Source: DASUTW01 sp035513995
GTDB taxonomy: Bacteria > Actinomycetota > UBA4738 > CALAEC01
Direction: 5' to 3'
Assembly: GCA_035513995.1 (NCBI GenBank)
Contig: DATKBL010000019.1
Location: 1 to 44,601 of the forward strand
DNA length: 44,601 nt
A model generated the notes under the pieces. It worked only from the letters and a program-made list of their open reading frames with translations, searched no databases and was not told the origin of the DNA. The position numbers were made by a program, and so were the translations under genes. Within the stretch, counting starts at the first letter, position 1. The number at the start of each line of letters is the position of its first letter. Of this stretch, positions 34,812-43,488 are shown in pieces.

Positions 34812-34813
34812 CG

Positions 34814-34842
34814 ATGCTACGCCCGGCCCCGGCCGCTCGCAA
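34814..34842 (-). promoter_or_regulatory. Sigma-A-type promoter of the reductase-nuo1 operon
   Basis: On the minus strand TTGCGA (34837-34842) and TAGCAT (34814-34819) are separated by exactly 17 bp. The expected start site, seven bases after the -10 box, coincides with the G of the GTG start codon at 34807. This gives a leaderless mRNA overlapped by the Rex-type operator. Confidence 0.7.
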
Positions 34843-34854
34843 ACGGTGGGGGGC

Positions 34855-35313
34855 TCAGCCGGTGGCGTCCTCGGACCGCTCCCCGGGGAGCCGGAGCGCG
34901 TGGTCCCATCCGGCCATCCGGAGGGGCCGGACGCGAACCATCCCCGGGCGCTCGACCTGCTCGGCGAAGGCGCGGAACCCGTCCCCCGAGAGCGCGGGCC
35001 GGTACTTCTCGTACCAGGAGGACATCACGCCCCGGAGCGCCGGGTGGACGGCGGAGATCGGCTCGGCCCGGCCGTGGATCACGACGCCGGCCAGGTCCCG
35101 CCACGCGCTCCCCCGGCTGAAGGTCAGGGCGGCGCGCGGATCGCGCTCGACGTTCCGCCACGTCGCCGAGTCGCGGCGGGCCGAGACGTAGATCGCCTCC
35201 TCGCGCCAGACGAACCAGAGCGGCACGACGTGGGGGCTCCCATCCGCGAGGGTGGTCGCCAGGTGAACCACGTCGAGGTCCCCGTAGATCCTGCGAGCGT
35301 CGAGCAGGCGCAT
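34855..35313 (-). CDS. PNPOx-like split-barrel flavin/F420-binding family protein
   Basis: This 152-residue protein is of the pyridoxamine 5'-phosphate oxidase-like fold. Visible family features are LATTLADGSPHVVPLWFVW, then SARRDSATWRNVERDPRAAL and a later VVIHGRAEPI strand. Members bind FMN, F420 or heme, and the substrate cannot be told. The ATG at 35313 starts the domain directly; an upstream frame start at 35352 adds 13 unlikely residues. It follows the prenyl synthase gene by 54 bp on the same strand. Confidence 0.8.
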   Translation of the reverse strand: MRLLDARRIYGDLDVVHLATTLADGSPHVVPLWFVWREEAIYVSARRDSATWRNVERDPRAALTFSRGSAWRDLAGVVIHGRAEPISAVHPALRGVMSSWYEKYRPALSGDGFRAFAEQVERPGMVRVRPLRMAGWDHALRLPGERSEDATG

Positions 35314-35341
35314 GGCCCGGCTAGTTGTCCCACACGCGGAC

Positions 35342-35358
35342 GGGTGAATCAATCACCC
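35342..35358. repeat. Short inverted repeat between prenyl synthase and PNPOx-like genes
   Basis: GGGTGA and TCACCC form a 6-bp stem with a 5-nt loop. It lies nine bases after the prenyl synthase stop. No U-tract follows, so it may be a weak terminator, an mRNA processing site or an operator. Confidence 0.4.
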
Positions 35359-35367
35359 CCGGTCGGG

Positions 35368-36459
35368 CTACGAGATCCGCAGGGCGCAGGTCTCCACGAG
35401 ATCGTCGAGGAGCCCTCGGACGCCCTCGGGCAGGGCGGCGGCTGCCAGCGCCGCGCGCGCCGCCTCCGCGAGCTCCCCGATCAGCCGCCCCGTGGCCTCC
35501 AGGGCGCCCGTCGACTCGATGATCCCGCGGATGCGCTCGACGTCGGCCCCGGTCAGGTCGGGCGCGCCGAGCCGCTCGAGCAGGAACCGGGAGTCCCCGG
35601 ACCCCGCGGTCTCCAGCGCGCGGGCGATCAGCACGGTCCGCTTCCCCTCGCGCAGGTCGGCGTCGCGGGGCTTCCCGGTCAGCGCAGGATCCCCGAAGAC
35701 GCCGAGCACGTCGTCGCGGAGCTGGAACGCCTCGCCGAGCGGCATGCCGTAGGCGCTGAGGGCGGCGAGCAGGTCGTCGGACCCGCCCGCGAGGATCGCC
35801 CCGATCTGGAGCGGCCCCTCGACCGTGTAGTTCCCGGACTTGAGGCCGGCGATCCGCCGCGCCTCGGGCTCGGCGGCGATCCCTCGGTTGGCCGCCGCGA
35901 CGTCGAGGTACTGACCGGCGATCACCTCGACCCGCATCCGGTTGTAGCGGGCGAGCGCCGGGAGCAGCGCCTCCGGCGCTAGCCCGGCACCGAGGAAGGC
36001 GCGGTCGGCGAGGATCAGCGCGAGGTCGCCCGTCAGGATCGCCCCCGACAGGCCGAAGGTCTCGGGGCTCCCCCGCATGCCGGCGGCGCGATGGAGGTCG
36101 GCCAGGTGGGTCCAGGTCGCGGGCGCCCCGCGCCGGGTCTCGGAGCCGTCCATCACGTCGTCGTGGACGATCGCGAACGTGTGGAGCAGCTCCAGCGATG
36201 CCGCCGCCCGGATCACCTCGGGGCCCACCGGGCCTCCCGCGGCGCGGTGGCCGAGGAGGCAGTAGACGGGCCGGAGCCGCTTGCCGCCGGCGGCGATCAC
36301 GCGCTCGAGCTCGTCGAACACCTCCCCCACCCCGGGGGCGCGAGGCTCCGTCTCCTCACGCTGCTCGGCGAGGAACCGGCCCAGGTCGCCCTCGACCGCC
36401 GCCGCCAGCTCGCGGCACTCGGGTGGGATCGGGACGTCGGCGACACGCAGGCCCGTCAC
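35368..36459 (-). CDS. Short-chain prenyl diphosphate synthase (probable geranylgeranyl diphosphate synthase)
   Basis: This 363-residue trans-prenyltransferase has GGKRLRP, the first Asp-rich motif VHDDVMDGSETRRG and the second QLRDDVLG. Phe lies five residues before the first motif (FAIVHDD), as in archaeal-type C20 synthases, where an aromatic residue there limits chain length. This contrasts with Ala in the paralogue at 18215-19207. The start is a GTG at 36459, five bases after the upstream lipoprotein stop. It probably supplies the allylic primer for longer chains or carotenoid-type products; the product is inferred. Confidence 0.88.
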   Translation of the reverse strand: MTGLRVADVPIPPECRELAAAVEGDLGRFLAEQREETEPRAPGVGEVFDELERVIAAGGKRLRPVYCLLGHRAAGGPVGPEVIRAAASLELLHTFAIVHDDVMDGSETRRGAPATWTHLADLHRAAGMRGSPETFGLSGAILTGDLALILADRAFLGAGLAPEALLPALARYNRMRVEVIAGQYLDVAAANRGIAAEPEARRIAGLKSGNYTVEGPLQIGAILAGGSDDLLAALSAYGMPLGEAFQLRDDVLGVFGDPALTGKPRDADLREGKRTVLIARALETAGSGDSRFLLERLGAPDLTGADVERIRGIIESTGALEATGRLIGELAEAARAALAAAALPEGVRGLLDDLVETCALRIS

Positions 36460-36463
36460 CGGC

Positions 36464-37423
36464 TCAGCCCATCGACGGGAGGTCCTGCAGGTGGGGCTCG
36501 ATCTCCCCCCGGGTGGCCACGTTGTCCCAGCGGCCGCGGATCACACCCTCGCCGTCGACGAAGAACACCCACGGCTCCAAGAGATCGCCGTCACGAAGCA
36601 GCCAGTCGGCCGCGCCCCGGTTGACCACCTGGTTCTGGAAGTCGCGCCAGACCTCGACGTGGACGAACTCGGCACGGTCGGCGTACTCGGACTCGAGGTC
36701 GGCGATCATGTCGACGATCGGGCCGCAGAACTGGCTGACGCAGTAGACCGGCGTGGCGAAGACCGCGACGACGGGGCGGCCCCGCCGGATCGCCTCCGCG
36801 ATCGTGACGTCGTGGAGCTCCGGATCGGGGATCCGGCCGTCGTCCTCGGCCCTCGAGTCGACGGCCCCGGCCGGGGCCTCTCCCACGTCGTCGGCCGTCA
36901 GGTTCTCGGTCCGGGGGGCACGGTCGCCGACCGCCGGGACCGCCGACTCCTGGGCCACCGGGAAGGCGGCGGTGCCCACCAGCGTCTCGCCGTCCACCTC
37001 GGCCGTGACCTCGACCTGCCAGAGGCCGGCCCTGTCGAACGGTACGTCGTAGGCGGCGTACACGCCGCGGCCCTCGGCCGGCGGACCGGCGTGCGCGTCC
37101 TCGTGCTCGGGGTCCTCGCCCGGGATCGCCAGGAACTCGGCGGTCGCCTCCGGCCCCGGCTCGGGCTCGCCGCCTCCGATGAAGGAGAAGCGGAAGGTGG
37201 CCGACCCGCCGGAGACGAACCGGTTGTCGGGGGTGAGGAGGCCCACGATGAACCGATCGGCCGTGCCGGCCGAGACGTCGTAGCTGGCGACCTGCGCGAC
37301 CAGGTCGGCCGAGGTGGAGCCCGGCGTCGGCCCGGCTCCCCCGTCGTCGCTCTCGCCCGAGCCGCAGGCCGTCGCGGCCAGCCCGAGCGCGAGCACCAGC
37401 GCGAGCTTCCTCGTCCCTTCCAC
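36464..37423 (-). CDS. Lipoprotein with C-terminal thioredoxin-like domain
   Basis: This 319-residue exported lipoprotein has a signal and lipobox ending ATAC (Cys20). Residues 45-155 look like a beta-rich domain with Gly/Pro loops. Residues 165-315 form a thioredoxin-like domain with VFATPVYCVSQFCGP (C228, C233) and EPWVFFVDGEGVIRGRW. The CX4C spacing differs from the thioredoxin CXXC and the Sco CX3C. Divergence by 48 bp from heme A synthase and the oxidase operon suggests a role in oxidase copper or thiol chemistry, but this is inference. The GTG start follows GGGAGG with only two bases between. Confidence 0.75.
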   Translation of the reverse strand: MEGTRKLALVLALGLAATACGSGESDDGGAGPTPGSTSADLVAQVASYDVSAGTADRFIVGLLTPDNRFVSGGSATFRFSFIGGGEPEPGPEATAEFLAIPGEDPEHEDAHAGPPAEGRGVYAAYDVPFDRAGLWQVEVTAEVDGETLVGTAAFPVAQESAVPAVGDRAPRTENLTADDVGEAPAGAVDSRAEDDGRIPDPELHDVTIAEAIRRGRPVVAVFATPVYCVSQFCGPIVDMIADLESEYADRAEFVHVEVWRDFQNQVVNRGAADWLLRDGDLLEPWVFFVDGEGVIRGRWDNVATRGEIEPHLQDLPSMG

Positions 37424-37471
37424 GGCCTCCCAATCTAGCGCGGGCCGCCCGGCCCGGCACCGCCCGGTATC

Positions 37472-39262
37472 ATGAGGCCGCTCTCGATGAACCTCGTTCG
37501 CCGCCTCGCCGCCGTCACCGCGATCGCCACCCTGGCCCTGGTCGCCCTGGGGGGCGTGGTCCGCGCCACGGGCTCGGGCCTCGGCTGCCCCGACTGGCCC
37601 CGGTGCCACGGCCGCCTCCTCCCGCCGCTCGAGTTCCACGCCCTGATCGAGTACAGCCACCGGCTGCTGGCCTCGATCGTCGTCGTGCTCGTGATCGCCA
37701 CGGCCTGGGCGGCCTGGCGCCGGGCCCGCGGCGCGTCATGGATCCTCCGCCCGGCGGTGCTGGCGATCGGGGTGGTGTTCCTCCAAGCCGCGCTGGGAGC
37801 GGTCGTCGTCGCCCGGGACCTCGCCCCTCTGCCGAACACGCTCCACTTCGCCACGGCGATGCTCCTCGTGGCCACCGTGGTGGCGACGGCGACGGGCGCC
37901 ACACTCGGGCGCCCGTCGCCGTCCGAGCCTCCGCGCGCGACCCCCGGGATGCGCCGCCTCCTGTGGTGGACGGCCGGGGTCACCGCCGCCGCCCTCCTGG
38001 CCGGCGTGTACATGCGGGGCTCGGGGTCGAGCCTCGCGTTCCTCGACTGGCCGCTGATGGACGGCCGCGCCATCCCCGAGCTGGGGACCGAGGCCGCGTG
38101 GGCCGCGTTCCTCCACCGCGCGATCGCGGCACTGGCCGTGGTACTGATCGCCGGGGTCGCACTCCGCGTCCGCGAGCTCCACCCACGGGTGCGGTGGCTG
38201 GCGTTCGCCGCTCTCGGCCTGGTGCTGGTCCAGTCGGCGCTCGGCGCCGCGACGGTGTTCACGCGGCTCTCGGCGCTGCCGGTGGCCGGCCACGTGCTGG
38301 GCAGCAGCCTCACGTGGGCGACGCTCGTCGCGCTCGTGGTCGGCACGCGAGCCGCGCCCGGTAGCGAGGAGGTCGAGGACCGCCCGAGGGCCCGGCAGGT
38401 CGCCGGCGCCTACGTCCAGCTGATGAAGCCGGACATCATCGTGCTCCTCCTCGTCACGACGGTCCCCACGATGATCCTGGCGGCGGGCGGCCTCCCGCCC
38501 GTGAGCCTCGTGGCCGCTACGCTCCTCGGGGGCGTTCTCGCAGCCGGCGGCGCCAACGCCCTCAACCACTATCTCGATCGGGACATCGACGAGGTGATGG
38601 AGCGCACCCGGGCGCGGCCGATCCCCGCGCACCGGATCGAGCCCGACGACGCCAAGAGCTTCGGCTTCCTGCTCTCGGGCCTCTCATTCGCCTGGCTCGC
38701 CCTGACCGTCAACCTCCTGGCGGCGAGCCTCGCGCTGTCCGCCGTCCTCTTCTACGTCCTGGTCTACACGCGGTGGATGAAGCGGTCGACCCCGCAGAAC
38801 ATCGTGATCGGAGGGGCGGCGGGCGCCGTCCCCGTGCTCGTCGGGTGGGCCGCCGTCACCGGGACCCTCGCGCTGCCCGCCTGGGTCCTCTTCGCGCTGG
38901 TCTTCTTCTGGACCCCCCCGCACTTCTGGGCGCTCTCGATGAAGTACGCCCAGGAGTACGAGGCCGCCGGGGTCCCGATGCTCGTCGTCCTCCGCGGCGG
39001 CCGCGACACCGCGACGCACATCCTCCTCTACTCGATCCAGACGGTGGCCGTGTCGCTGCTCCTGTTCCCCGCGGCGGGGATGGGCACCTTGTACCTCGCC
39101 ACCGCGGCGGGGCTCGGCGCGATCCTGATCTGGTACGCGGCGCGGGTCGTCCGCGAGGGCACGACGCGGGCGGCGATGCACCTCTTCCACTACTCGATCA
39201 CCTACCTCGGCCTCGTCTTCGCGGCCGTGGCGGCCGACACCCTGGCGGGCGGTCTGGCGTGA
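37472..39262 (+). CDS. Fused heme A synthase - heme O synthase (CtaA-CtaB)
   Basis: One 596-residue membrane protein holds both steps from heme B to heme A. Residues 1 to about 295 are CtaA (COX15): heme-ligand histidines H63 (EYSHR), H125, H215 and H274, and the extracytoplasmic Cys pair C39 and C45. Residues about 308-596 are CtaB, protoheme IX farnesyltransferase, with NALNHYLDRDIDEVMERT (prenyl diphosphate binding) and YEAAGVPMLVV. The order is the reverse of the reaction order, since CtaB acts first. The frame is continuous. It heads the rightward oxidase operon, with a following gene overlapping by four bases (GTGA). Confidence 0.93.
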   Translation: MRPLSMNLVRRLAAVTAIATLALVALGGVVRATGSGLGCPDWPRCHGRLLPPLEFHALIEYSHRLLASIVVVLVIATAWAAWRRARGASWILRPAVLAIGVVFLQAALGAVVVARDLAPLPNTLHFATAMLLVATVVATATGATLGRPSPSEPPRATPGMRRLLWWTAGVTAAALLAGVYMRGSGSSLAFLDWPLMDGRAIPELGTEAAWAAFLHRAIAALAVVLIAGVALRVRELHPRVRWLAFAALGLVLVQSALGAATVFTRLSALPVAGHVLGSSLTWATLVALVVGTRAAPGSEEVEDRPRARQVAGAYVQLMKPDIIVLLLVTTVPTMILAAGGLPPVSLVAATLLGGVLAAGGANALNHYLDRDIDEVMERTRARPIPAHRIEPDDAKSFGFLLSGLSFAWLALTVNLLAASLALSAVLFYVLVYTRWMKRSTPQNIVIGGAAGAVPVLVGWAAVTGTLALPAWVLFALVFFWTPPHFWALSMKYAQEYEAAGVPMLVVLRGGRDTATHILLYSIQTVAVSLLLFPAAGMGTLYLATAAGLGAILIWYAARVVREGTTRAAMHLFHYSITYLGLVFAAVAADTLAGGLA

Positions 39263-39474
39263 TCGACCTCCTCGGCGACCTGATCCGGAGCCACGGGTGG
39301 CACGTCGTGGCCGAGCTGCTCTTCCTCCTGCTGGCGACCGTCTTCACCGCCTTCTACGTCACCGCGCTGGTCCGCGGCCGCGTGCGCGCGGTCGAGTGCG
39401 CCGACTGCGGGAGGGTCGCCTCCCGGGCCCACGCCGAGTGCCCGCGCTGCCACGCCCCGCTGGAGGCGCCGTGA
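39259..39474 (+). CDS. Small membrane protein with a zinc-ribbon-like tail
   Basis: This 71-residue protein starts with GTG overlapping the ctaAB stop. One membrane helix (about 16-38) is followed by a cytoplasmic-size tail with two CXXC pairs, CADC and CPRC, about 14 residues apart, likely a zinc ribbon. Its stop overlaps a possible GTG start of subunit II. I do not recognise the family. Its position suggests a role in oxidase assembly; this is inference from context only. Confidence 0.65.
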   Translation: MIDLLGDLIRSHGWHVVAELLFLLLATVFTAFYVTALVRGRVRAVECADCGRVASRAHAECPRCHAPLEAP

Positions 39475-39545
39475 GTACTGGGCCTCGCCGACCCCGTGCT
39501 ATCGTGTCGCCGGCCCGGGGCCGACCACGCCCCACCACATCCGAG

Positions 39546-40658
39546 ATGGGTTCTGACCGAGCGCGCCGGAGGCAGACATCCCACAGGCGTCGGTGGCTGA
39601 CGGGGTTCGTCGTCGCCACGGGCCTGACGCTGGCCGCGTGCCAGCAGGGGCTGCCCCAGTCCTCGCTCGACCCCGCCGGGCCCCGCGCCCAGCGGATCGA
39701 CGACCTGTCCACGATCGTCTTCTGGATGGCCGCCGTGGTGTTCGTGCTCGTCGAGGGGGCCCTGATCTTCATCGCGTTCCGCTACCGGGCCCGGCGGCGG
39801 GAGGACCGGCCCCCCGCCCAGATCCACGGCAACAACCGGCTCGAGATCATCTGGACGATCATCCCCGCGCTCCTGCTGGCCGGCCTCGCCTTCCCCACGG
39901 TCTCGGCGATCTTCGACCTCTCCCGTCGCCCCACCGAGGGGAACGTCCTCGAGGTCACCGTCATCGGCCACCAGTGGTGGTGGGAGTTCCACTACCCCGA
40001 CCAGAACATCGTCACGGCGAACGAGCTCGTCATCCCGGTGGACACGCCGGTGCACCTGTCGCTGGAGTCGGCGGAGACACCGGGGGGCATCGCCGAGTTC
40101 ACCGAGGACGGCGAGCCCGTCTTCGAGGACGCGATCCCCGTGATCCACAGCTTCTGGGTGCCGCGCCTCGCCGGGAAGCAGGATCTCGTGCCCGGCAAGA
40201 CCGAGACGCTCACGATCGAGTCGGCCGAGACCGGGACCTTCCTCGGCCAGTGCACCGAGTACTGCGGCATCTCCCACGCCAACATGCGAAAGCGGGTGAT
40301 CGTGGAGACGCAGGAGGGCTTCCAGGAGTGGGTCTCGCGGATGCAGGCGCCGCCGGCCGAGCCCGACGCGGAGAGCCTGGCCGCCGAGGGCGCCGAGCTC
40401 TTCCAGAACTTCGGGAACGGGTCGTGCCTGGCCTGCCACGGGGTGGAGCCCGGGGCGGGCGGCACGGTGGGCCCGAACCTCGCCCACCTGGCCAGCCGCC
40501 AGACCTTCGGGTCCGGACTGTTCGAGATGAACCGTGAGAACCTCCAGCGGTGGCTGGACGGCCCCCGGGCGATGAAGCCCGGGGTGGTGATGCCCGACTA
40601 CAACCTGACCGAGGAGCAGATCGAGGCGATCACCGAGTATCTGCTGACGCTCGAGTGA
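39546..40658 (+). CDS. ctaC: Cytochrome c oxidase subunit II with C-terminal cytochrome c (caa3 type)
   Basis: This 370-residue subunit has a lipobox LAAC (Cys32), two membrane helices (about 55-78 and 100-122) and a CuA domain. CuA ligands are H201, C236, E238, C240, H244 and M247. A cytochrome c domain has C294-LA-C297-H298 and a distal M350. Residues 175-197 form an acidic insertion just before the first CuA histidine. A GTG at 39471, preceded by GGAGG and overlapping the previous stop, would add 25 residues; the ATG at 39546 was chosen because it sits at a normal distance from the signal helix. Confidence 0.92.
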   Translation: MGSDRARRRQTSHRRRWLTGFVVATGLTLAACQQGLPQSSLDPAGPRAQRIDDLSTIVFWMAAVVFVLVEGALIFIAFRYRARRREDRPPAQIHGNNRLEIIWTIIPALLLAGLAFPTVSAIFDLSRRPTEGNVLEVTVIGHQWWWEFHYPDQNIVTANELVIPVDTPVHLSLESAETPGGIAEFTEDGEPVFEDAIPVIHSFWVPRLAGKQDLVPGKTETLTIESAETGTFLGQCTEYCGISHANMRKRVIVETQEGFQEWVSRMQAPPAEPDAESLAAEGAELFQNFGNGSCLACHGVEPGAGGTVGPNLAHLASRQTFGSGLFEMNRENLQRWLDGPRAMKPGVVMPDYNLTEEQIEAITEYLLTLE

Positions 40659-40673
40659 GAAGGTGACCGACTG

Positions 40674-42551
40674 ATGGCGATCGCACAGCCGCTCCCCCGG
40701 AGCTCGGTGTTCCGGCGGCCCACCGCCACGAAGGGGTTCGCGTCGTGGCTGACGACGGTGGACCACAAGCGGATCGGGATCCTCTACGGCGTGACCGCCT
40801 TCGCGTTCTTCCTGCTCGGGGGGATCGAGGCGCTGCTGCTCCGATGGCAGCTCGCCACCCCCGACGGCCAACTCCTCGACGCCGACAGCTACAACCAGCT
40901 CTTCACGATGCACGGCCTCACCATGATCTTCCTCGTCGTGATGCCGCTCTCGGCCGCCTTCTTCAATTACCTCACGCCGCTGATGATCGGGGCCCGCGAC
41001 GTGGCCTTCCCGCGGCTCAACGCCTTCAGCTACTGGATCTTCCTGCTGGGAGGGCTGTTCCTGTACTCGTCGTGGTTCCTCGGCGGCGCCCCGGACGGCG
41101 GCTGGTTCGGGTACGCCCCGCTCTCCAGCCAGATGCCCGGCGTCAACATGGACTTCTACGCCGTCGGACTGCAGATCGTGGGCGTGGCCTCGCTCGTCTC
41201 GGCGGTGAACTTCATCGTGACGATTTTCAACGAGCGGGCCCCGGGCATGAGCCTGATGCGGATGCCCGTGTTCGTGTGGATGACCCTGGTCGTCTCGTTC
41301 TTGCTGCTGTTCGCGCTCCCGGTGATCGCGATCGCGCTCTTCCAGCTCGCCGGCGACCGGATCCTCGGCACGAACTTCTTCGACGCCTCGGCGGGCGGCG
41401 ATCCGATCCTCTGGCAGCACATGTTCTGGATCTTCGGGCACCCCGAGGTGTACATCCTGATCCTGCCCGCGATGGGGATCGTCTCGGAGATCCTCCCCAC
41501 CTTCTCGAGGAAGCCGCTGTTCGGGTACCCGGCGGTCGTGTTCGCGGGCGTCGCGATCGGGTTCATGGGATGGGGCGTGTGGGCGCACCACATGTTCACC
41601 TCGGGCCTGGGGCCGGTCGCGAACGCCGCGTTCGCCCTCTCCACGATGTTCATCGCCGTCCCCACCGGCATCAAGATCTTCAACTGGCTGGGCACGATGT
41701 GGGGAGGCGTGCTGCGGTTCACCACGCCGATGCTGTTCGCGATCGGGTTCGTGGCGATGTTCGTGATCGGCGGGCTGTCGGGCGTTACCCACTCGATCGT
41801 GCCGGCCGACTGGCAGCAGCACGACACCTACTACATCGTCGCGCACTTCCACTACGTGCTCTTCGGCGGCGCGATCTTCGGGCTGTTCGGCGGGGCCTAC
41901 TACTGGTTCCCGAAGTTCTCCGGCCGCACCTACGACGAGCGCCTGGGGAAGCTCCACTTCTGGCTCATGCTGATCGGCTTCAACCTCACGTTCGCCCCGA
42001 TGCACCTGCTGGGCCTGGAGGGGATGCCCCGCCGGATCTACACCTACGGCGAGGGCCTCGGGTTCGACGTGTGGAACATGGTGGCCACCGTGGGGGCGTT
42101 CACGATCGCGGTCTCGGTCCTGGTGTTCATGATCAACGTCATACGCAGCCTCGCCCGCGGCGAGAAGGCGGCGGCCGATCCCTGGGACGGGCGGACGCTC
42201 GAGTGGACGATCCCCTCGCCGCCGCCGCACTACAACTTCGCCGAGATCCCCACCGTCCGCGCGCGCGACGACTTCTGGCACCGGAAGTACGCCGAGGACG
42301 AGACGGGGCAGGTGACGCCGGTGGTGGCCGGCGCGGCGACCACCGAGGACGAGGTGGAGCACGAGGGCGAGGAGCACGCTGACATCCACATGCCCGATCC
42401 TTCGTACTGGCCCCTGGTGGCCGCGGCGGGGCTGCCGTTCATCGGCTACGGCATCATCTTCAACTGGATCCTGGCGGTCCCCGGCGCGCTGCTCCTGGTC
42501 GTCGGGCTGTTCGGCTGGAGCCTGGAGCCGGTCGCCGAGGAGGGCCACTGA
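40674..42551 (+). CDS. ctaD: Cytochrome c oxidase subunit I
   Basis: This is the catalytic heme-copper subunit, 625 residues. H80 and H393 ligate low-spin heme a, H391 ligates heme a3, and H256, H305 and H306 ligate CuB. Y260 in GHPEVY is the cross-linked tyrosine. E258 in the same motif marks an A1-type (D-channel Glu) oxidase. A hydrophilic stretch near 490-570 and a final two-helix extension go beyond the 12-helix core. The start follows subunit II by 15 bp. Confidence 0.96.
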   Translation: MAIAQPLPRSSVFRRPTATKGFASWLTTVDHKRIGILYGVTAFAFFLLGGIEALLLRWQLATPDGQLLDADSYNQLFTMHGLTMIFLVVMPLSAAFFNYLTPLMIGARDVAFPRLNAFSYWIFLLGGLFLYSSWFLGGAPDGGWFGYAPLSSQMPGVNMDFYAVGLQIVGVASLVSAVNFIVTIFNERAPGMSLMRMPVFVWMTLVVSFLLLFALPVIAIALFQLAGDRILGTNFFDASAGGDPILWQHMFWIFGHPEVYILILPAMGIVSEILPTFSRKPLFGYPAVVFAGVAIGFMGWGVWAHHMFTSGLGPVANAAFALSTMFIAVPTGIKIFNWLGTMWGGVLRFTTPMLFAIGFVAMFVIGGLSGVTHSIVPADWQQHDTYYIVAHFHYVLFGGAIFGLFGGAYYWFPKFSGRTYDERLGKLHFWLMLIGFNLTFAPMHLLGLEGMPRRIYTYGEGLGFDVWNMVATVGAFTIAVSVLVFMINVIRSLARGEKAAADPWDGRTLEWTIPSPPPHYNFAEIPTVRARDDFWHRKYAEDETGQVTPVVAGAATTEDEVEHEGEEHADIHMPDPSYWPLVAAAGLPFIGYGIIFNWILAVPGALLLVVGLFGWSLEPVAEEGH

Positions 42552-43144
42552 TGGCCACGGCTGAGGTACGCCACGAGGCCCACACCGCGACCGGCCTCGA
42601 CAACCGCAAGCTCGGGATGTGGGCGTTCCTGGGCTCCGAGTGCCTCTTCTTCGGCGCCCTCATCACCACCTACATGCTCTACCGGAACCGCAGCGTCGTG
42701 GGCCCGTTCCCCGAGGAGATCTACGACATCCCCTTCACCTCGGTCAGCTCCTTCGTCCTGCTGATGAGCTCGCTGACAATGGTGCTCGCGCTCTCGGCGA
42801 TCCAGCGCGGCGACCACCAGGGACTCCGCATCTGGCTCCTGGCCACGGCTTTCCTCGGGCTGACGTTCCTCGGCGGCCAGGTCTACGAGTTCACGGTGTT
42901 CGTCAAAGAGGGCCTGACGGTCACCCGGAACGTGTTCGGCAGCAGCTTCTTCGTGCTCACGGGGTTCCACGGCCTCCATGTGACGGTGGGGGTGCTGATG
43001 CTCCTCCACCACTTCGGCATGTCCCTCGCGGGGAAGATCGGCCAGGAGGACAGCTTGCGGATCGAGCTCGTCGGCCTGTACTGGCACTTCGTGGACATCG
43101 TCTGGGTGATCATCTTCACGGTCGTCTACCTGATCCCGACATGA
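42551..43144 (+). CDS. ctaE: Cytochrome c oxidase subunit III
   Basis: This 197-residue subunit with about five helices is the short form common in Gram-positive lineages. Marks are LGMWAFLGSECLFFGALI near the start, TGFHGLHVTVGVLML and a final YWHFVDIVWVIIF. The ATG overlaps the subunit I stop by one base (TGATG). Confidence 0.95.
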   Translation: MATAEVRHEAHTATGLDNRKLGMWAFLGSECLFFGALITTYMLYRNRSVVGPFPEEIYDIPFTSVSSFVLLMSSLTMVLALSAIQRGDHQGLRIWLLATAFLGLTFLGGQVYEFTVFVKEGLTVTRNVFGSSFFVLTGFHGLHVTVGVLMLLHHFGMSLAGKIGQEDSLRIELVGLYWHFVDIVWVIIFTVVYLIPT

Positions 43145-43488
43145 TGGACGACGCGCACGTGGCCCGGCGGACCGACGAGGACCCGAGCACGCACGCGCGG
43201 GTCGAGGCCCACGCCCACCCCCAGCCCCGGGAGTACGTGAAGGTCGCCGTCGCGCTCGCGATCGTCACCGCGCTCGAGGTCGCGCTCTTCTACATCGAGG
43301 GGCTCGGCGACGTCCTCCTGATCGTCCTGCTGATGGTCCTCATGGTGATCAAGTTCGCGATGGTCGCGATGTGGTTCATGCACCTGCGGTTCGACAACCC
43401 GATCTTCTCGCGGCTCTTCGTCACGGGCCTACTGCTCGCGATCGGGGTCTTCAGCGTGGTGCTCGTGACCCTGGGGATCGCCGGATGA
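43141..43488 (+). CDS. Prokaryotic cytochrome c oxidase subunit IV
   Basis: This small subunit has 115 residues and three helices. The N-terminal 30 residues are His/Asp/Arg-rich. The core has IVTALEVALFYIEG and VIKFAMVAMWFMHLRFDNP, the family signature. The start overlaps the subunit III stop (ATGA), and a second ATG follows directly. Confidence 0.9.
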   Translation: MMDDAHVARRTDEDPSTHARVEAHAHPQPREYVKVAVALAIVTALEVALFYIEGLGDVLLIVLLMVLMVIKFAMVAMWFMHLRFDNPIFSRLFVTGLLLAIGVFSVVLVTLGIAG

